Source: an uncultured Slackia sp.
Lineage (GTDB): Bacteria > Actinomycetota > Coriobacteriia > Coriobacteriales > Eggerthellaceae
DNA length: 13,082 nt
NCBI GenBank assembly: GCA_934646845.1
Contig: CAKUEV010000035.1
Span: forward strand, 1-13,082
Direction: 5' to 3'
The notes below the pieces were generated by a model that was not told the origin of the DNA, did no database searches, and was given only the letters and a program-made list of their open reading frames with translations. The stretch's first letter is position 1. Each line of letters begins with the position of its first letter. The translations under genes and the position numbers were made by a program. Shown here one piece after another: positions 1 to 7,122 of the stretch.

Positions 1-2
1 GC

Positions 3-2126
3 ACCTCGCTCGACGACCCCGTTTTCGCCGCTGAGCAGGCGCATCTTTCCGAGGTTTACGCCGAGCTGGAAAAGATGCGCGGCGAACTCGTGCGCAAAAT
101 GGAAGCCACGAGCGCCGCTGCTGCGCGCGATAAGCTCGATTTGCTTTCCGAAATCTCGAACGACTTCACGAGTGACACCGAAACGAGCGAAACCTACGCG
201 TCGTACGGCGCCGTGAACAGCGTTATCGATTCATACAATGCGCAGCAGGAAGTGACCGCCGACAAGTTGGCGCGCTGCCGCCTGCTTTTGCGCCAGCCGT
301 ACTTCGCGAAAGTCGCGCTGCAATTCAAGCCCGGCCAGCCACCCAAGGAACTTTACATCGGCGCCGCCGGAATTTCCGACGACAACTACAAGCGTCTCGT
401 CGTTGACTGGCGAAGCCCCGTAGCCGAAACCTATTACAACCAGAGCAACGGGGCCACGAGCTATGTGGCGAACGGGCGAACCATCCATGTCGACCTCGCG
501 TGCCGACGCCAGTTCGACATCGAAGCCGACACCCTCCACGCCTATTTCGACACCACCGTTGCCATTCAGGACGCGCTTCTGCTTGAATCGCTTTCGCATC
601 AGCGCACCGCGCAAATGAAGGCCATTACCGCCACCATCCAGCGCGAGCAAAATGAAGTCGTGCGCCACGAAGACGTTCCCGCGCTTTTGGTGGCGGGCAT
701 CGCGGGCAGCGGCAAGACGAGCGTGCTTCTGCAGCGCATCGCGTACCTGTTCTACCAAAATCGCACCGAGCTCGACCCGAGCGAAGTGTTCCTCATCACG
801 CCGAACCCGATTTTCCGCACGTATATCGAGAATGTGCTGCCCGACATGGGAGAGCGCAACCCCGAAACGCTCACGTGGGCGGAATTCGCGAGCCGCGTGA
901 TGCCGCTCGACAAGGCCGCCGAGAAGAAGAGCGTGCCTGTCGGTGCCCTGTGGCGCATTGACGAAGCCATCGCGAACCTCGAATTCGAAGACGACGACTT
1001 CCGCGAACTGCACCATGGCAACGTGAAACTTCTGGGCATCAACCAGATTCGCAAGGTGAATGCGAAGTACCGCAACGTTCCCGCCGGGCCGCACCGCGCC
1101 ACGCTCATGCGCGAAGATCTGGAAGACGCCCTTGAGGCACGCGTGAAGCAGCTCGCATCGGGCTCGGCCGTGCTCGAAGAGCTCGAGGGCATGACGCTCA
1201 ACGAGCAGCTTTCCCAGTTCGGCGAGCCCTATGCGCCCGTCGACGAAAAGGAGGCGCGCGATTTCGCGCTGCGCCTTCTGCAGGATCGCTACCAGGGCGC
1301 ATTCCGCGCGGTGCGTGACGACGCTTGGCTGCGCATCGATCGCATCGGCATGCGTCTTTTGGGCGAAAAGAGCCTCTCGGCGCTGGAATGGCTCTATTTG
1401 AAGATGGCCATCACCGGCCTGGGCGACGCCTACGCGAAATACGTGATGATCGACGAGGTGCAAGATTATTCGGCGGCCCAGCTCGCCGTGCTCGCGCGCT
1501 TCTTCCGTCGCGCGCATTTCATGCTCCTTGGCGACGAAAACCAAGCGATTAACCCCAACACGGCGTCGTTCGCCGAGGTGCGGGAAGTGTTCACGCGCCT
1601 GCGCGGCGGCATTTCGACCTGCAGCCTGCTTACGAGCTACCGCTCCTCGCCCGAAATCACCGAGATTTTCGCAGGTCTTTTGCCTGCTGAGCAGCGCGCG
1701 AAAATCTCGTCGGTACAACGCGCAAGCGAACCCGTGCGCGTTGATTGCTACGGCAACGACGACGAATATGCCGCCGCATTGCGCGAAGCCGTTGCGCACG
1801 CGAAGGAAAACGACGGCCTTACGGCTATCGTGGTGCCATGGAAGCACGAGGCCAAGCGCCTGCGCGCGTTCTTGGGCGATGAGGCCGATGGCCTGGTCGA
1901 TATGGAAACGGCCGCCGAACTGCCCACGAACGGCGCCATGATCATTACGCTTCAACTGGCAAAGGGCCTGGAATTTGACCACGTCATCGTGCCCGATGCG
2001 AGCGCACGCGTATTCCCTGCCGATGACCGCGTTGCGAAAAACCGCCTGTATACCACCGTTTCACGCGCGACCCGCTCGGTTCAGATTCTGTGCCGCGGGG
2101 AACTTACGCCGCTTTTGAAGAAGTAG
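3..2126 (+). CDS. helD: HelD-like superfamily 1 helicase (RNA polymerase recycling), 5' end cut by window
   Basis: UvrD/Rep-like superfamily 1 ATPase of the HelD type. HelD proteins bind RNA polymerase and use ATP to release it from stalled or nucleic-acid-bound states; some actinobacterial members protect against rifamycins. The frame is open to the left edge, so the ATG at 75 is internal: the 24 codons before it (EQAHLSEVYAELEK) match a HelD N-terminal coiled coil. Of 707 visible residues, Walker A GSGKTS is at about 235-240, DEVQD (motif II) at 484-488, GDENQ (III) at about 510, SYRSS (IV) near 545, KGLEFD (V) near 654 and TTVSRA (VI) at 684-689. Motifs I and II are about 245 residues apart, which fits the family's inserted domain. 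Probably only a few tens of residues are missing. The only long gene on the + strand, it converges on the exporter at 4263-2488. HelD rather than UvrD or PcrA is judged from the N-terminus and motif spelling. Confidence 0.88.
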   Translation, partial: TSLDDPVFAAEQAHLSEVYAELEKMRGELVRKMEATSAAAARDKLDLLSEISNDFTSDTETSETYASYGAVNSVIDSYNAQQEVTADKLARCRLLLRQPYFAKVALQFKPGQPPKELYIGAAGISDDNYKRLVVDWRSPVAETYYNQSNGATSYVANGRTIHVDLACRRQFDIEADTLHAYFDTTVAIQDALLLESLSHQRTAQMKAITATIQREQNEVVRHEDVPALLVAGIAGSGKTSVLLQRIAYLFYQNRTELDPSEVFLITPNPIFRTYIENVLPDMGERNPETLTWAEFASRVMPLDKAAEKKSVPVGALWRIDEAIANLEFEDDDFRELHHGNVKLLGINQIRKVNAKYRNVPAGPHRATLMREDLEDALEARVKQLASGSAVLEELEGMTLNEQLSQFGEPYAPVDEKEARDFALRLLQDRYQGAFRAVRDDAWLRIDRIGMRLLGEKSLSALEWLYLKMAITGLGDAYAKYVMIDEVQDYSAAQLAVLARFFRRAHFMLLGDENQAINPNTASFAEVREVFTRLRGGISTCSLLTSYRSSPEITEIFAGLLPAEQRAKISSVQRASEPVRVDCYGNDDEYAAALREAVAHAKENDGLTAIVVPWKHEAKRLRAFLGDEADGLVDMETAAELPTNGAMIITLQLAKGLEFDHVIVPDASARVFPADDRVAKNRLYTTVSRATRSVQILCRGELTPLLKK

Positions 2127-2142
2127 ACTTAACTGACTCGTT

Positions 2143-2293
2143 CGGGAAGGCCCGGATGGGAAGCGCGACAAGACCACAGCTCGCTACCGCTCACTGCGTT
2201 CGCTACGCGCTCGCTTGGCGGTGTTTCATTTTGAAATGAAGAGCAAGTTTGAACACCGACGGTCTCGTCGCGCCTCCCACCCGGGCCTTCCCG
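2143..2293. repeat. Long inverted repeat, 33-bp arms around an 85-nt centre
   Basis: Arm 2143-2175 (begins CGGGAAGGCCCGG) is the reverse complement of arm 2261-2293 (ends CCGGGCCTTCCCG) at 30 of 33 positions. All three differences are A on the left against C on the right. They are A-C mismatches in a + strand RNA but U-G wobbles in a - strand RNA, so a - strand transcript could pair over the full 33 positions. Inside lie a second dyad, CGGTGTT 2219-2225 with AACACCG 2252-2258, and a small TTCATTT/AAATGAA hairpin at 2225-2240. It may be a dispersed palindromic element or an extended 3'-end structure for the exporter mRNA. Confidence 0.8.
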
Positions 2294-2346
2294 CATTCTC
2301 TTCAAAACAGTGTAATAGCAGCGGACGAAAAGCGGGTCGACCAAAG

Positions 2347-2460
2347 GTCAGCGAGCGGCAAGCTGGCGAGTGCAGTTCGGGGGGCGCAAGGCGACGCGTA
2401 CTTCGTTACGCGAGCCGCAGCGCAAGCCCGAAATGCGCCGCCAGATTGTCGCGCAGCGTC
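2347..2460. repeat. Second, imperfect long inverted repeat
   Basis: The left half (GTCAGCGAGCGGCAAGCTGG at 2347-2366, then CGAGTGCAGTTCGGG to 2381) pairs imperfectly with 2427-2460; the best blocks are CTGGCG with CGCCAG and TTCGGG with CCCGAA. At its apex CGCGTA 2395-2400 pairs with TACGCG 2407-2412 around CTTCGT. The whole forms a stem-loop of about 114 nt with internal loops. It sits between the 33-bp-arm repeat and the palindrome at the exporter stop codon. Confidence 0.5.
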
Positions 2461-2465
2461 GGCCG

Positions 2466-2491
2466 GTAGTGCCGTTTTAAAACGGCACTAC
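2466..2491. terminator. Perfect 26-bp palindrome at the 3' end of the exporter gene
   Basis: GTAGTGCCGTTTT is followed directly by its exact reverse complement AAAACGGCACTAC. The stop codon of the exporter (2488-2490) lies within the right arm. As RNA it gives a stem of at least 9 bp with a U/A-rich apex in either direction. There is no U-run after the stem on either strand, so it is not a textbook intrinsic terminator. It may still be a shared 3'-end hairpin or stability element for the convergent genes, or a protein-binding palindrome. Confidence 0.5.
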
Positions 2492-4263
2492 TCCAAGTAG
2501 GCGCCAGTCTGCCTATTCCACAAGTTGGCGTATTCGCCGCCAGCGGCGATAAGCTGCTCGTGCGGGCCATCTTCGGCGACCTTGCCCGAATCGAGCACGA
2601 CGATGCGGTCGAGGCTCGCCACCGTTGAGAGGCGATGCGCCACCACGATACACGTGCGCCCCTTCATAAGCGTGGCGAGGGCGTCTTGCACGAGCGCTTC
2701 GCTTTCAGAATCGAGCGCGCTCGTCGCCTCATCGAGCACGAGCACCGGGCAATCGGCCAGAATGGCACGCGCAATGGCGATGCGTTGGCGCTGGCCGCCC
2801 GACAGCTTCACGCCGCGCTCGCCGACCTGGGTTTCGAATCCCTGAGGCAGGCGTTCGATGAATTCCAGCGCGTTCGCACGCGCCGCCGCTTCGCGAATCT
2901 CGTCCATGCTGGCGCCCGGCTTGCCATACGAGATATTCTCGGCAACGCTGCGGTGGAACAGCAACGATTCCTGCGGCACATAAGCGATTTGGCGACGCAG
3001 CGACTGCTGCGTGCATTGCGCGATGTTTTGCCCATCAAGAAGAATGCGCCCCTGCTGAATATCGGACAAACGAAGCAAAAGCTTCGTGAGCGTCGTTTTG
3101 CCCGCGCCGGAAAGGCCGACGAGGCCAATGCGCTGACCTGCGGGAATATGCAGTTCGAAATCGTCGAACACCTGCGTTTTCGTATCGCCGTCGCCATACG
3201 AAAAGCCAATGCCTTCAAAATCGATCGCGCCTTCGCGAACCTGCAAATCGGGCGCGCCGGCAGCGTCGGCCACCAGGCGCGGTTCATCGAGCGTGGCCGT
3301 CATGCCGCTCGCGTCGCCGAACGCGCGATTGAAACGCTGCAGGCCGTTGTTGATGAAGTTGAACTGGTTCGTGACCGTATAGGTGTAAGTGAACATCATC
3401 ACAAGCGTGCCCGGCGTGATGCCATACCACACATTGCCGCCCGCGATGAACACGGCCACCACGCTCATAATGACCACGGTAATCGATGCCGTGATAATGC
3501 CGCGCGTAAGCGAAGCCCACATGCGCTTCGAATCGCGCGCAACCACTTCCCTATTCGCCGCATCGAACAGCCCGCGCTCATAGTCTTCGCGCCCATACGT
3601 TTTCACGGCAAGGATATTCGACACCGAATCGGACAGCTCGCCCGACAACTGGTTTTGAGCGCTCGCCGCCTTCTCATTAAGCGACAGAATGCGCTTGTAC
3701 ATGACATACGAAACCGTGGCGTACACCGCGAGCAGCGCCATGAGAATAGCCACATACACCGGCACACGCGGCGCCAAAATGCCGCACGTAAAAATGACCG
3801 AGCACATAACCGGCAGAAACGGGAACATGATGGTCTCGATAATCTGCTGGTAGGCGCTCATGAATTTCGATGTTTGGCTCACGAGCGTGCCGCCGAAGCG
3901 GTTGGAGTGAAAGCTCATGGACTGGTTGCACAACGCGTCGAAGCTCATCGTGGCCAAATCATACGCGGCCGCGATTTCCAGCTTATACAGCGTGTAGTCT
4001 TGAAACTTGCTTGCGGCCTGGCCGAAGACGTTGATTGCGATAAGCGCCACGATATAAGGTCCGTAGGCGGAAAACACATCATCGGGGCCCACGCCGCCCT
4101 CGCTCACGCGATCGACGACGAGACTCATGATGTACGGGTTGCCGTACGAAAGCAGCGCCACGAAAAGGAACGTCGATACGATAAGGCCCCAAAACAGGCC
4201 CTTGTGCTTGCGCGTCACCTGCCAGTAGTAATGCAGCGTGCGGCGTGTGGTCGATTGTTGCAT
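2488..4263 (-). CDS. ABC exporter, fused membrane and ATPase domains (MsbA/MdlB-like)
   Basis: A complete half-transporter of 591 residues, the usual length for type IV ABC exporters that act as homodimers in the cytoplasmic membrane. Six likely membrane helices lie near residues 24-46, 67-82, 145-165, 167-188, 253-275 and 278-297. The nucleotide-binding domain has Walker A GLSGAGKTT (383-391), Q-loop Q431, signature LSGGQ (487-491), Walker B LVLDE (to 512) and H-loop H543, so it looks catalytically complete. The ATG at 4261-4263 follows AGGGGAG by 3 nt. It begins 18 bp after the helicase stop codon on the same strand, so the two are probably co-transcribed. The stop codon lies in a 26-bp palindrome. 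The substrate (lipid, drug or peptide) cannot be told from sequence. I see no second half-transporter beside it, so a homodimer is more likely than a heterodimer. Confidence 0.93.
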   Translation of the reverse strand: MQQSTTRRTLHYYWQVTRKHKGLFWGLIVSTFLFVALLSYGNPYIMSLVVDRVSEGGVGPDDVFSAYGPYIVALIAINVFGQAASKFQDYTLYKLEIAAAYDLATMSFDALCNQSMSFHSNRFGGTLVSQTSKFMSAYQQIIETIMFPFLPVMCSVIFTCGILAPRVPVYVAILMALLAVYATVSYVMYKRILSLNEKAASAQNQLSGELSDSVSNILAVKTYGREDYERGLFDAANREVVARDSKRMWASLTRGIITASITVVIMSVVAVFIAGGNVWYGITPGTLVMMFTYTYTVTNQFNFINNGLQRFNRAFGDASGMTATLDEPRLVADAAGAPDLQVREGAIDFEGIGFSYGDGDTKTQVFDDFELHIPAGQRIGLVGLSGAGKTTLTKLLLRLSDIQQGRILLDGQNIAQCTQQSLRRQIAYVPQESLLFHRSVAENISYGKPGASMDEIREAAARANALEFIERLPQGFETQVGERGVKLSGGQRQRIAIARAILADCPVLVLDEATSALDSESEALVQDALATLMKGRTCIVVAHRLSTVASLDRIVVLDSGKVAEDGPHEQLIAAGGEYANLWNRQTGAYLE

Positions 4264-4281
4264 AAGCTCCCCTTGGCACCT

Positions 4282-6873
4282 TTACTGTTCGTCAATAAAG
4301 CCAACGCGGTAGTTCGCGAACATCACGCCATCACCCATCTGGGTCGCATCGAGGTCGACATCGGCGCTGATGCTGAAGTCTCGATCGTCCGACTCGTCGC
4401 GGAAAATTTGGCGCACGTGCCACACGTGGACCGCTTCTTCATCGGATTCGTCGATGACCAGGTATTTCTTCGAACGGGCATCGGCATCGAGCACGATTTC
4501 TTCGTGCTGGGCGAAATACTCGTCAAGAGCCGCCTGCCAAGCGCGCTCGCCAAAGCCCCAATCGGCGTCCATCTCGCCCAGATCGGCCACGCGACCGAGC
4601 GAAGCCAGGCGCACGCGAGAAATGAGAGCATTGCGCACGAGCACCGTAAGGCCACGTCTGTCACGCACCACAGCGTCGGTTTGCGCCTCGGGCGGAGCCG
4701 CGTCAAGCGACGCGCCCGCATTGGCCCATTCGTCCACCAGGCTCGAGTCGACCGAACTCACCACGAGGCCCAACCAGGCGATGATGTCTTTCATCTGCTC
4801 GTCGCGCTTGTCGATGGGCACCGTGCGATCGAGCGCGCGGAAGGCCTCTGCCAAATAGCGAAGCAGAATGCCCTCGAAACGCGCGATTCCCAAGCGCTGA
4901 ATGTAGCCTTTGAAGTCGCTCGCCGTTTCCAACATATCGCGCAGAACCGACTTGGGGCTCAGCTCGAAGTCGCGCGCCCACGGCACCTTCTCGCAATACT
5001 GCGCGAAGGCGGAATTGAGCAAATCCTCGAGCGGCTTGGGATAGGTGACCTCGGCGATGCGCTCCACGCGCTCATCGTAATCGACGCCGTCCATCTTCAT
5101 TTCGGCCATAGCCTTGTCGCGCGCCTTGCGTTCCTGCGCGCGCAGCACCTGGCGCGGGTTTTCGAGCGTCGCTTCAACCATGGAAACCGCATCGAGCGCA
5201 TAGGTTTCGCTTTCGGGATCAAGCAGCTCGAGCGCCGCGAGCAAGAACGGCGAAAGGGGCTGGTCGAGCGCGAAATCGTCAGGCAAATCCATCGTGAGCA
5301 CGTATTCGGCGCCGCCATCTTCGGTCTCGCGACGCTCCACCACATCGGCATCGATGAGCGTGGCGAACACTTCGTCGGCGCGCTGCGAGAGCTTGATTTT
5401 TTCCTCGGGCGTCTGAATGGAGTCGTCGATGAGCGCTTCGACGCGAGCGCGTGCGTCGCCGCCCTGCTCCACCACGGAAAGCACCATGGAATGGGTGATG
5501 CGCAAACGCGGCGTGAGCTTTTCGGGCTGCGATTCAATGAGGTGGTCGAAGGTCTGCTCGCTCCAATTCACGAAGCCCTCGGGCGCTTTCTTCTTCTTGA
5601 TGCGGCGCAGCTTCTTCTCGTCGCCGCCAGCCTTCACCATGGCTTTGTAGTTCTCGATTTCATGCTCGGGCGCCTCGGCGAGCACGCGGCCTTCGCTATC
5701 GAAGCCCGAACGGCCCGCGCGGCCGGCGATTTGGTGGAACTCGCGCGAACGCAGGCGGCGCATTTTATAGCCGTCGAATTTCGTGAGCTGCGTGAAAACC
5801 ACGGTATGGATGGGCACGTTAATGCCCACGCCCAGCGTGTCGGTGCCGCAAATTACCGGCAGAAGCCCCTGCTGGGCAAGCTTTTCGACAAGCAAGCGAT
5901 AGCGCGGCAGCATGCCCGCATGGTGCACGCCCACGCCAAAGCCGAGCAAGCGTTTGAGCGTTTTGCCGAATGCAGTGGTAAACGCCGTGCCCTTCATGGC
6001 CTCCTTGACCGCCTCGCGCTGCGCCTTGGTGGCAACGCCGTAGCTCGCAAGCGCGCTCGCCGTAGAGAGCGCGGCATCTTGGGAGAAATGCACCAAATAC
6101 ATGGGGCCTTCGCCAGCCCGCAAGGCGAGCTCGACCGTGGCCTCGATTGGCGTTTTCACGTATTCATAGGAAAGCGGCACGGGACGCGGAGCATTCATCA
6201 CGCGGCTCACCGTATTGCCCGTTTGGCGCTGCAGCGTCGCAGCGATTTCATCGACGTCGCCAAGCGTGGCGCTCATCAGCAGAAACTGCGTTTTCGGAAG
6301 CGTGAGCAGCGGCACCTGCCACGCCCAGCCACGATCGAAATCGCTGAAATAATGGAACTCGTCGGCCGCCACCGAATGCACTTGGGCCTCGGCGTCCTCT
6401 CGAAGCGCGAGATTCGCGAGAATCTCGGCCGTGCAGCAAATTACGGGCGCATCGACGTTGATATGCACGTCGCCGGTGATCATGCCCACATTATCGCGGC
6501 CAAGCAATTCGACCAAGTTGAAGAATTTCTCGCTCACAAGCGCCTTGATGGGCGCCGTGTAATAGGAGCGCTCACCGAAGCACATAGCCATGAAATGCAT
6601 GCCAAGCGCCACGAGCGATTTGCCCGAACCGGTCGGCGTGCCCAAAATCACGTGATCGCCCACCATAATGTCCATGAGAGCTTCCTCCTGGTGCGGCCAC
6701 AGCTCAATGCCGCGCGACTCGCACCACTCCATGAATGCCATGAACGACTCTTCGGTAGAGGCGTCTTCGTCATAGAGCTTGTTGGCGATGCGACCAAGCT
6801 CGCCGTGGGCGGCGGCTGCGATTTCGTCGGCCTCAACGACTTCGGTAAGATCTTCAGGATGAGCGTCTGACAT
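4282..6873 (-). CDS. Ski2-like DEAD-box helicase with long C-terminal domain (probably DUF3516 type)
   Basis: Superfamily 2 helicase of 863 residues. The Ski2-like core runs from about 55 to 400: Walker A TPTGSGKS (79-86), APIKALVSEKF (Ia), motif II DEFH (171-174), SAT (201-203), HHAGMLP near 317-323, GTDTLGVGINVP (V, 343-354) and QIAGRAGRSG (VI, 381-390). The remaining roughly 460 residues are charged, begin with a lysine run (KKLRRIKKKK) and match no catalytic motif I know. The layout fits bacterial helicases with a C-terminal DUF3516 region; that name is from memory and should be tested. The likely role is RNA unwinding or RNA turnover. I chose the ATG at 6871-6873 (MSDAHPEDL) because AAAGG lies 6 nt before it; the frame stays open upstream to a TTG at 6963 with no ribosome site. 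I see no clear promoter of its own. It probably forms a transcription unit with the exporter that follows. Confidence 0.88.
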   Translation of the reverse strand: MSDAHPEDLTEVVEADEIAAAAHGELGRIANKLYDEDASTEESFMAFMEWCESRGIELWPHQEEALMDIMVGDHVILGTPTGSGKSLVALGMHFMAMCFGERSYYTAPIKALVSEKFFNLVELLGRDNVGMITGDVHINVDAPVICCTAEILANLALREDAEAQVHSVAADEFHYFSDFDRGWAWQVPLLTLPKTQFLLMSATLGDVDEIAATLQRQTGNTVSRVMNAPRPVPLSYEYVKTPIEATVELALRAGEGPMYLVHFSQDAALSTASALASYGVATKAQREAVKEAMKGTAFTTAFGKTLKRLLGFGVGVHHAGMLPRYRLLVEKLAQQGLLPVICGTDTLGVGINVPIHTVVFTQLTKFDGYKMRRLRSREFHQIAGRAGRSGFDSEGRVLAEAPEHEIENYKAMVKAGGDEKKLRRIKKKKAPEGFVNWSEQTFDHLIESQPEKLTPRLRITHSMVLSVVEQGGDARARVEALIDDSIQTPEEKIKLSQRADEVFATLIDADVVERRETEDGGAEYVLTMDLPDDFALDQPLSPFLLAALELLDPESETYALDAVSMVEATLENPRQVLRAQERKARDKAMAEMKMDGVDYDERVERIAEVTYPKPLEDLLNSAFAQYCEKVPWARDFELSPKSVLRDMLETASDFKGYIQRLGIARFEGILLRYLAEAFRALDRTVPIDKRDEQMKDIIAWLGLVVSSVDSSLVDEWANAGASLDAAPPEAQTDAVVRDRRGLTVLVRNALISRVRLASLGRVADLGEMDADWGFGERAWQAALDEYFAQHEEIVLDADARSKKYLVIDESDEEAVHVWHVRQIFRDESDDRDFSISADVDLDATQMGDGVMFANYRVGFIDEQ

Positions 6874-6887
6874 GGTGGGCCTTTCGC

Positions 6888-6902
6888 GCCAATCAAGTTG
6901 GC
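6888..6902. promoter_or_regulatory. Small dyad GCCAA-N5-TTGGC between helicase and + strand promoter
   Basis: The dyad GCCAA/TTGGC overlaps the -35 box (TTGGCA) of the + strand promoter and lies 14 bp upstream of the helicase start. It could be a short operator or a leader hairpin in the helicase mRNA. The stem is only 5 bp, so chance is possible. Confidence 0.3.
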
Positions 6903-6926
6903 AAAAGAAAAATGCAGTGATAAAAT
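6898..6926 (+). promoter_or_regulatory. Strong sigma-70-type promoter for a + strand small RNA
   Basis: TTGGCA (6898-6903), a 17-bp spacer and TAAAAT (6921-6926), preceded by TGA so that it also forms an extended -10 (TGnTAAAAT). Each hexamer differs from consensus at a single position. The predicted start is near 6933. It points into the 3' end of the 42-residue peptide gene and away from the helicase, and no + strand protein gene follows. Confidence 0.65.
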
Positions 6927-6933
6927 GGGCCCA

Positions 6934-6977
6934 ACGGCGAGCCTGCGGGTGGAATCCAGGCAATGCCGTCGTTTTTT
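6934..6977 (+). terminator. First + strand hairpin followed by six T
   Basis: ACGGC 6934-6938 pairs with GCCGT 6965-6969, and GCCTG 6941-6945 with CAGGC 6957-6961, with a GA/AAT internal loop. CG and then TTTTTT follow. It could be an early or partial terminator, or the 5' recognition hairpin of the small RNA. On the - strand the same hairpin is followed by GGGCCC and then TTTT, a weak candidate for the end of the peptide mRNA. Confidence 0.45.
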
Positions 6978-6981
6978 GAAG

Positions 6982-7016
6982 AAGGTCACCCCCTATCGGC
7001 GGTGGCCTTTCTTTTT
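6982..7016 (+). terminator. Intrinsic terminator on the + strand
   Basis: AAGGTCACC (6982-6990) pairs with GGTGGCCTT (7001-7009) over nine pairs including one T-G wobble, followed by TCTTTTT. The T-run exists only on the + strand; the - strand copy ends CTTCTTC. A terminator here needs a + strand transcript, which supports the small RNA. Its loop spans the stop codon of the peptide gene. Confidence 0.7.
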
Positions 7017-7121
7017 ACGCTTTGGGCGCTGCTCACGTGCCACGGATAGCCCGATTATCGCCGTCGCCAGAGCGACAAGCGCAGTCGAGAGGTTCGCCAC
7101 CTCTGTGAAAAAATCGGTCAT
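6993..7121 (-). CDS. 42-residue single-pass membrane peptide with basic tail (candidate type I toxin)
   Basis: A small gene between the FtsX permease gene and the helicase. ATG at 7119-7121, stop TAG at 6993-6995. The peptide starts MTDFFTEVANLSTALV, has one hydrophobic segment at about residues 9-28 (through ALATAIIGLSVA) and ends in a basic tail from R29 with eleven K, R or H among the last 14 residues, including KRKKK. The Shine-Dalgarno site GGAGGTGAT is a nine-base match to the 16S rRNA tail, 5 nt before the ATG, but is buried in a leader hairpin (7123-7157). A + strand small RNA appears to run into its 3' end. Size, topology, sequestered ribosome site and convergent antisense RNA are all typical of type I toxins (Fst, TxpA, holin-like), which insert in the membrane. 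I do not recognise the sequence as a named family. It could instead be a small regulatory membrane protein. Confidence 0.68.
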   Translation of the reverse strand: MTDFFTEVANLSTALVALATAIIGLSVAREQRPKRKKKGHRR

Positions 7122-7122
7122 A

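Larger units (their letters stand above)
2127..2487. other. Convergent intergenic region with dense inverted repeats, no credible gene
   Basis: This is the space between the 3' ends of the helD gene and the exporter gene. I find no ORF with a plausible start and ribosome site. It is filled by three inverted-repeat structures, listed separately, plus the GC-rich centre of the first with a repeated CGCTAC motif. No canonical hairpin plus T-run terminator is present for either gene, so one or more of these structures may do that job. Confidence 0.7.
6933..7016 (+). ncRNA. Predicted antisense small RNA (candidate type I antitoxin)
   Basis: An RNA of about 84 nt is predicted from the extended -10 promoter at 6898-6926 to the second T-run at 7012-7016. 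It would hold two hairpins: 6934-6969 (ACGGC/GCCGT outside, GCCTG/CAGGC inside, 11-nt loop) and 6982-7009. The last 24 nt overlap the final eight codons of the peptide gene, counting its stop, and the rest is complementary to that gene's 3' untranslated region. This convergent arrangement is like RNA II of par (Fst) and RatA. A shorter form ending after TTTTTT at 6977 is possible. The RNA is predicted, not shown. Confidence 0.55.

Noticed and set aside
75..77. ATG at 75 as the start of helD
   Set aside because: The frame is open to the window edge, and the upstream codons read as the N-terminal helix of the HelD family.
231..1982. 583-codon - strand ORF antisense to helD
   Set aside because: Low-complexity His/Arg/Ala/Val translation without motifs; the + strand frame holds all superfamily 1 helicase motifs.
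2113..2307. TTTTGAAGA (2113-2121) and its reverse complement (2299-2307) as outer terminal repeats of a mobile element
   Set aside because: The distances to the 33-bp arms differ (21 against 5 bp), one copy is inside helD coding sequence, there is no target duplication, and 9 bp can match by chance.
2129..2344. 71-codon - strand ORF in the convergent intergenic region
   Set aside because: It starts at TTG without a ribosome site and mostly translates the inverted repeat: HPGLP appears from both arms on opposite strands, as expected for a palindrome rather than a gene.
2635..6870. Very long + strand ORF (1,411 codons) antisense to the exporter and helicase genes
   Set aside because: Its translation is rich in Arg, His and Ala with no recognisable domain, it crosses two real genes with complete motifs on the other strand, and GC-rich coding sequence commonly leaves antisense frames open.
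6874..6963. 30-codon N-terminal extension of the helicase from a TTG at 6963
   Set aside because: No ribosome site lies before the TTG, whereas the ATG at 6871-6873 has AAAGG at good spacing. The extension also runs through the predicted small-RNA region.
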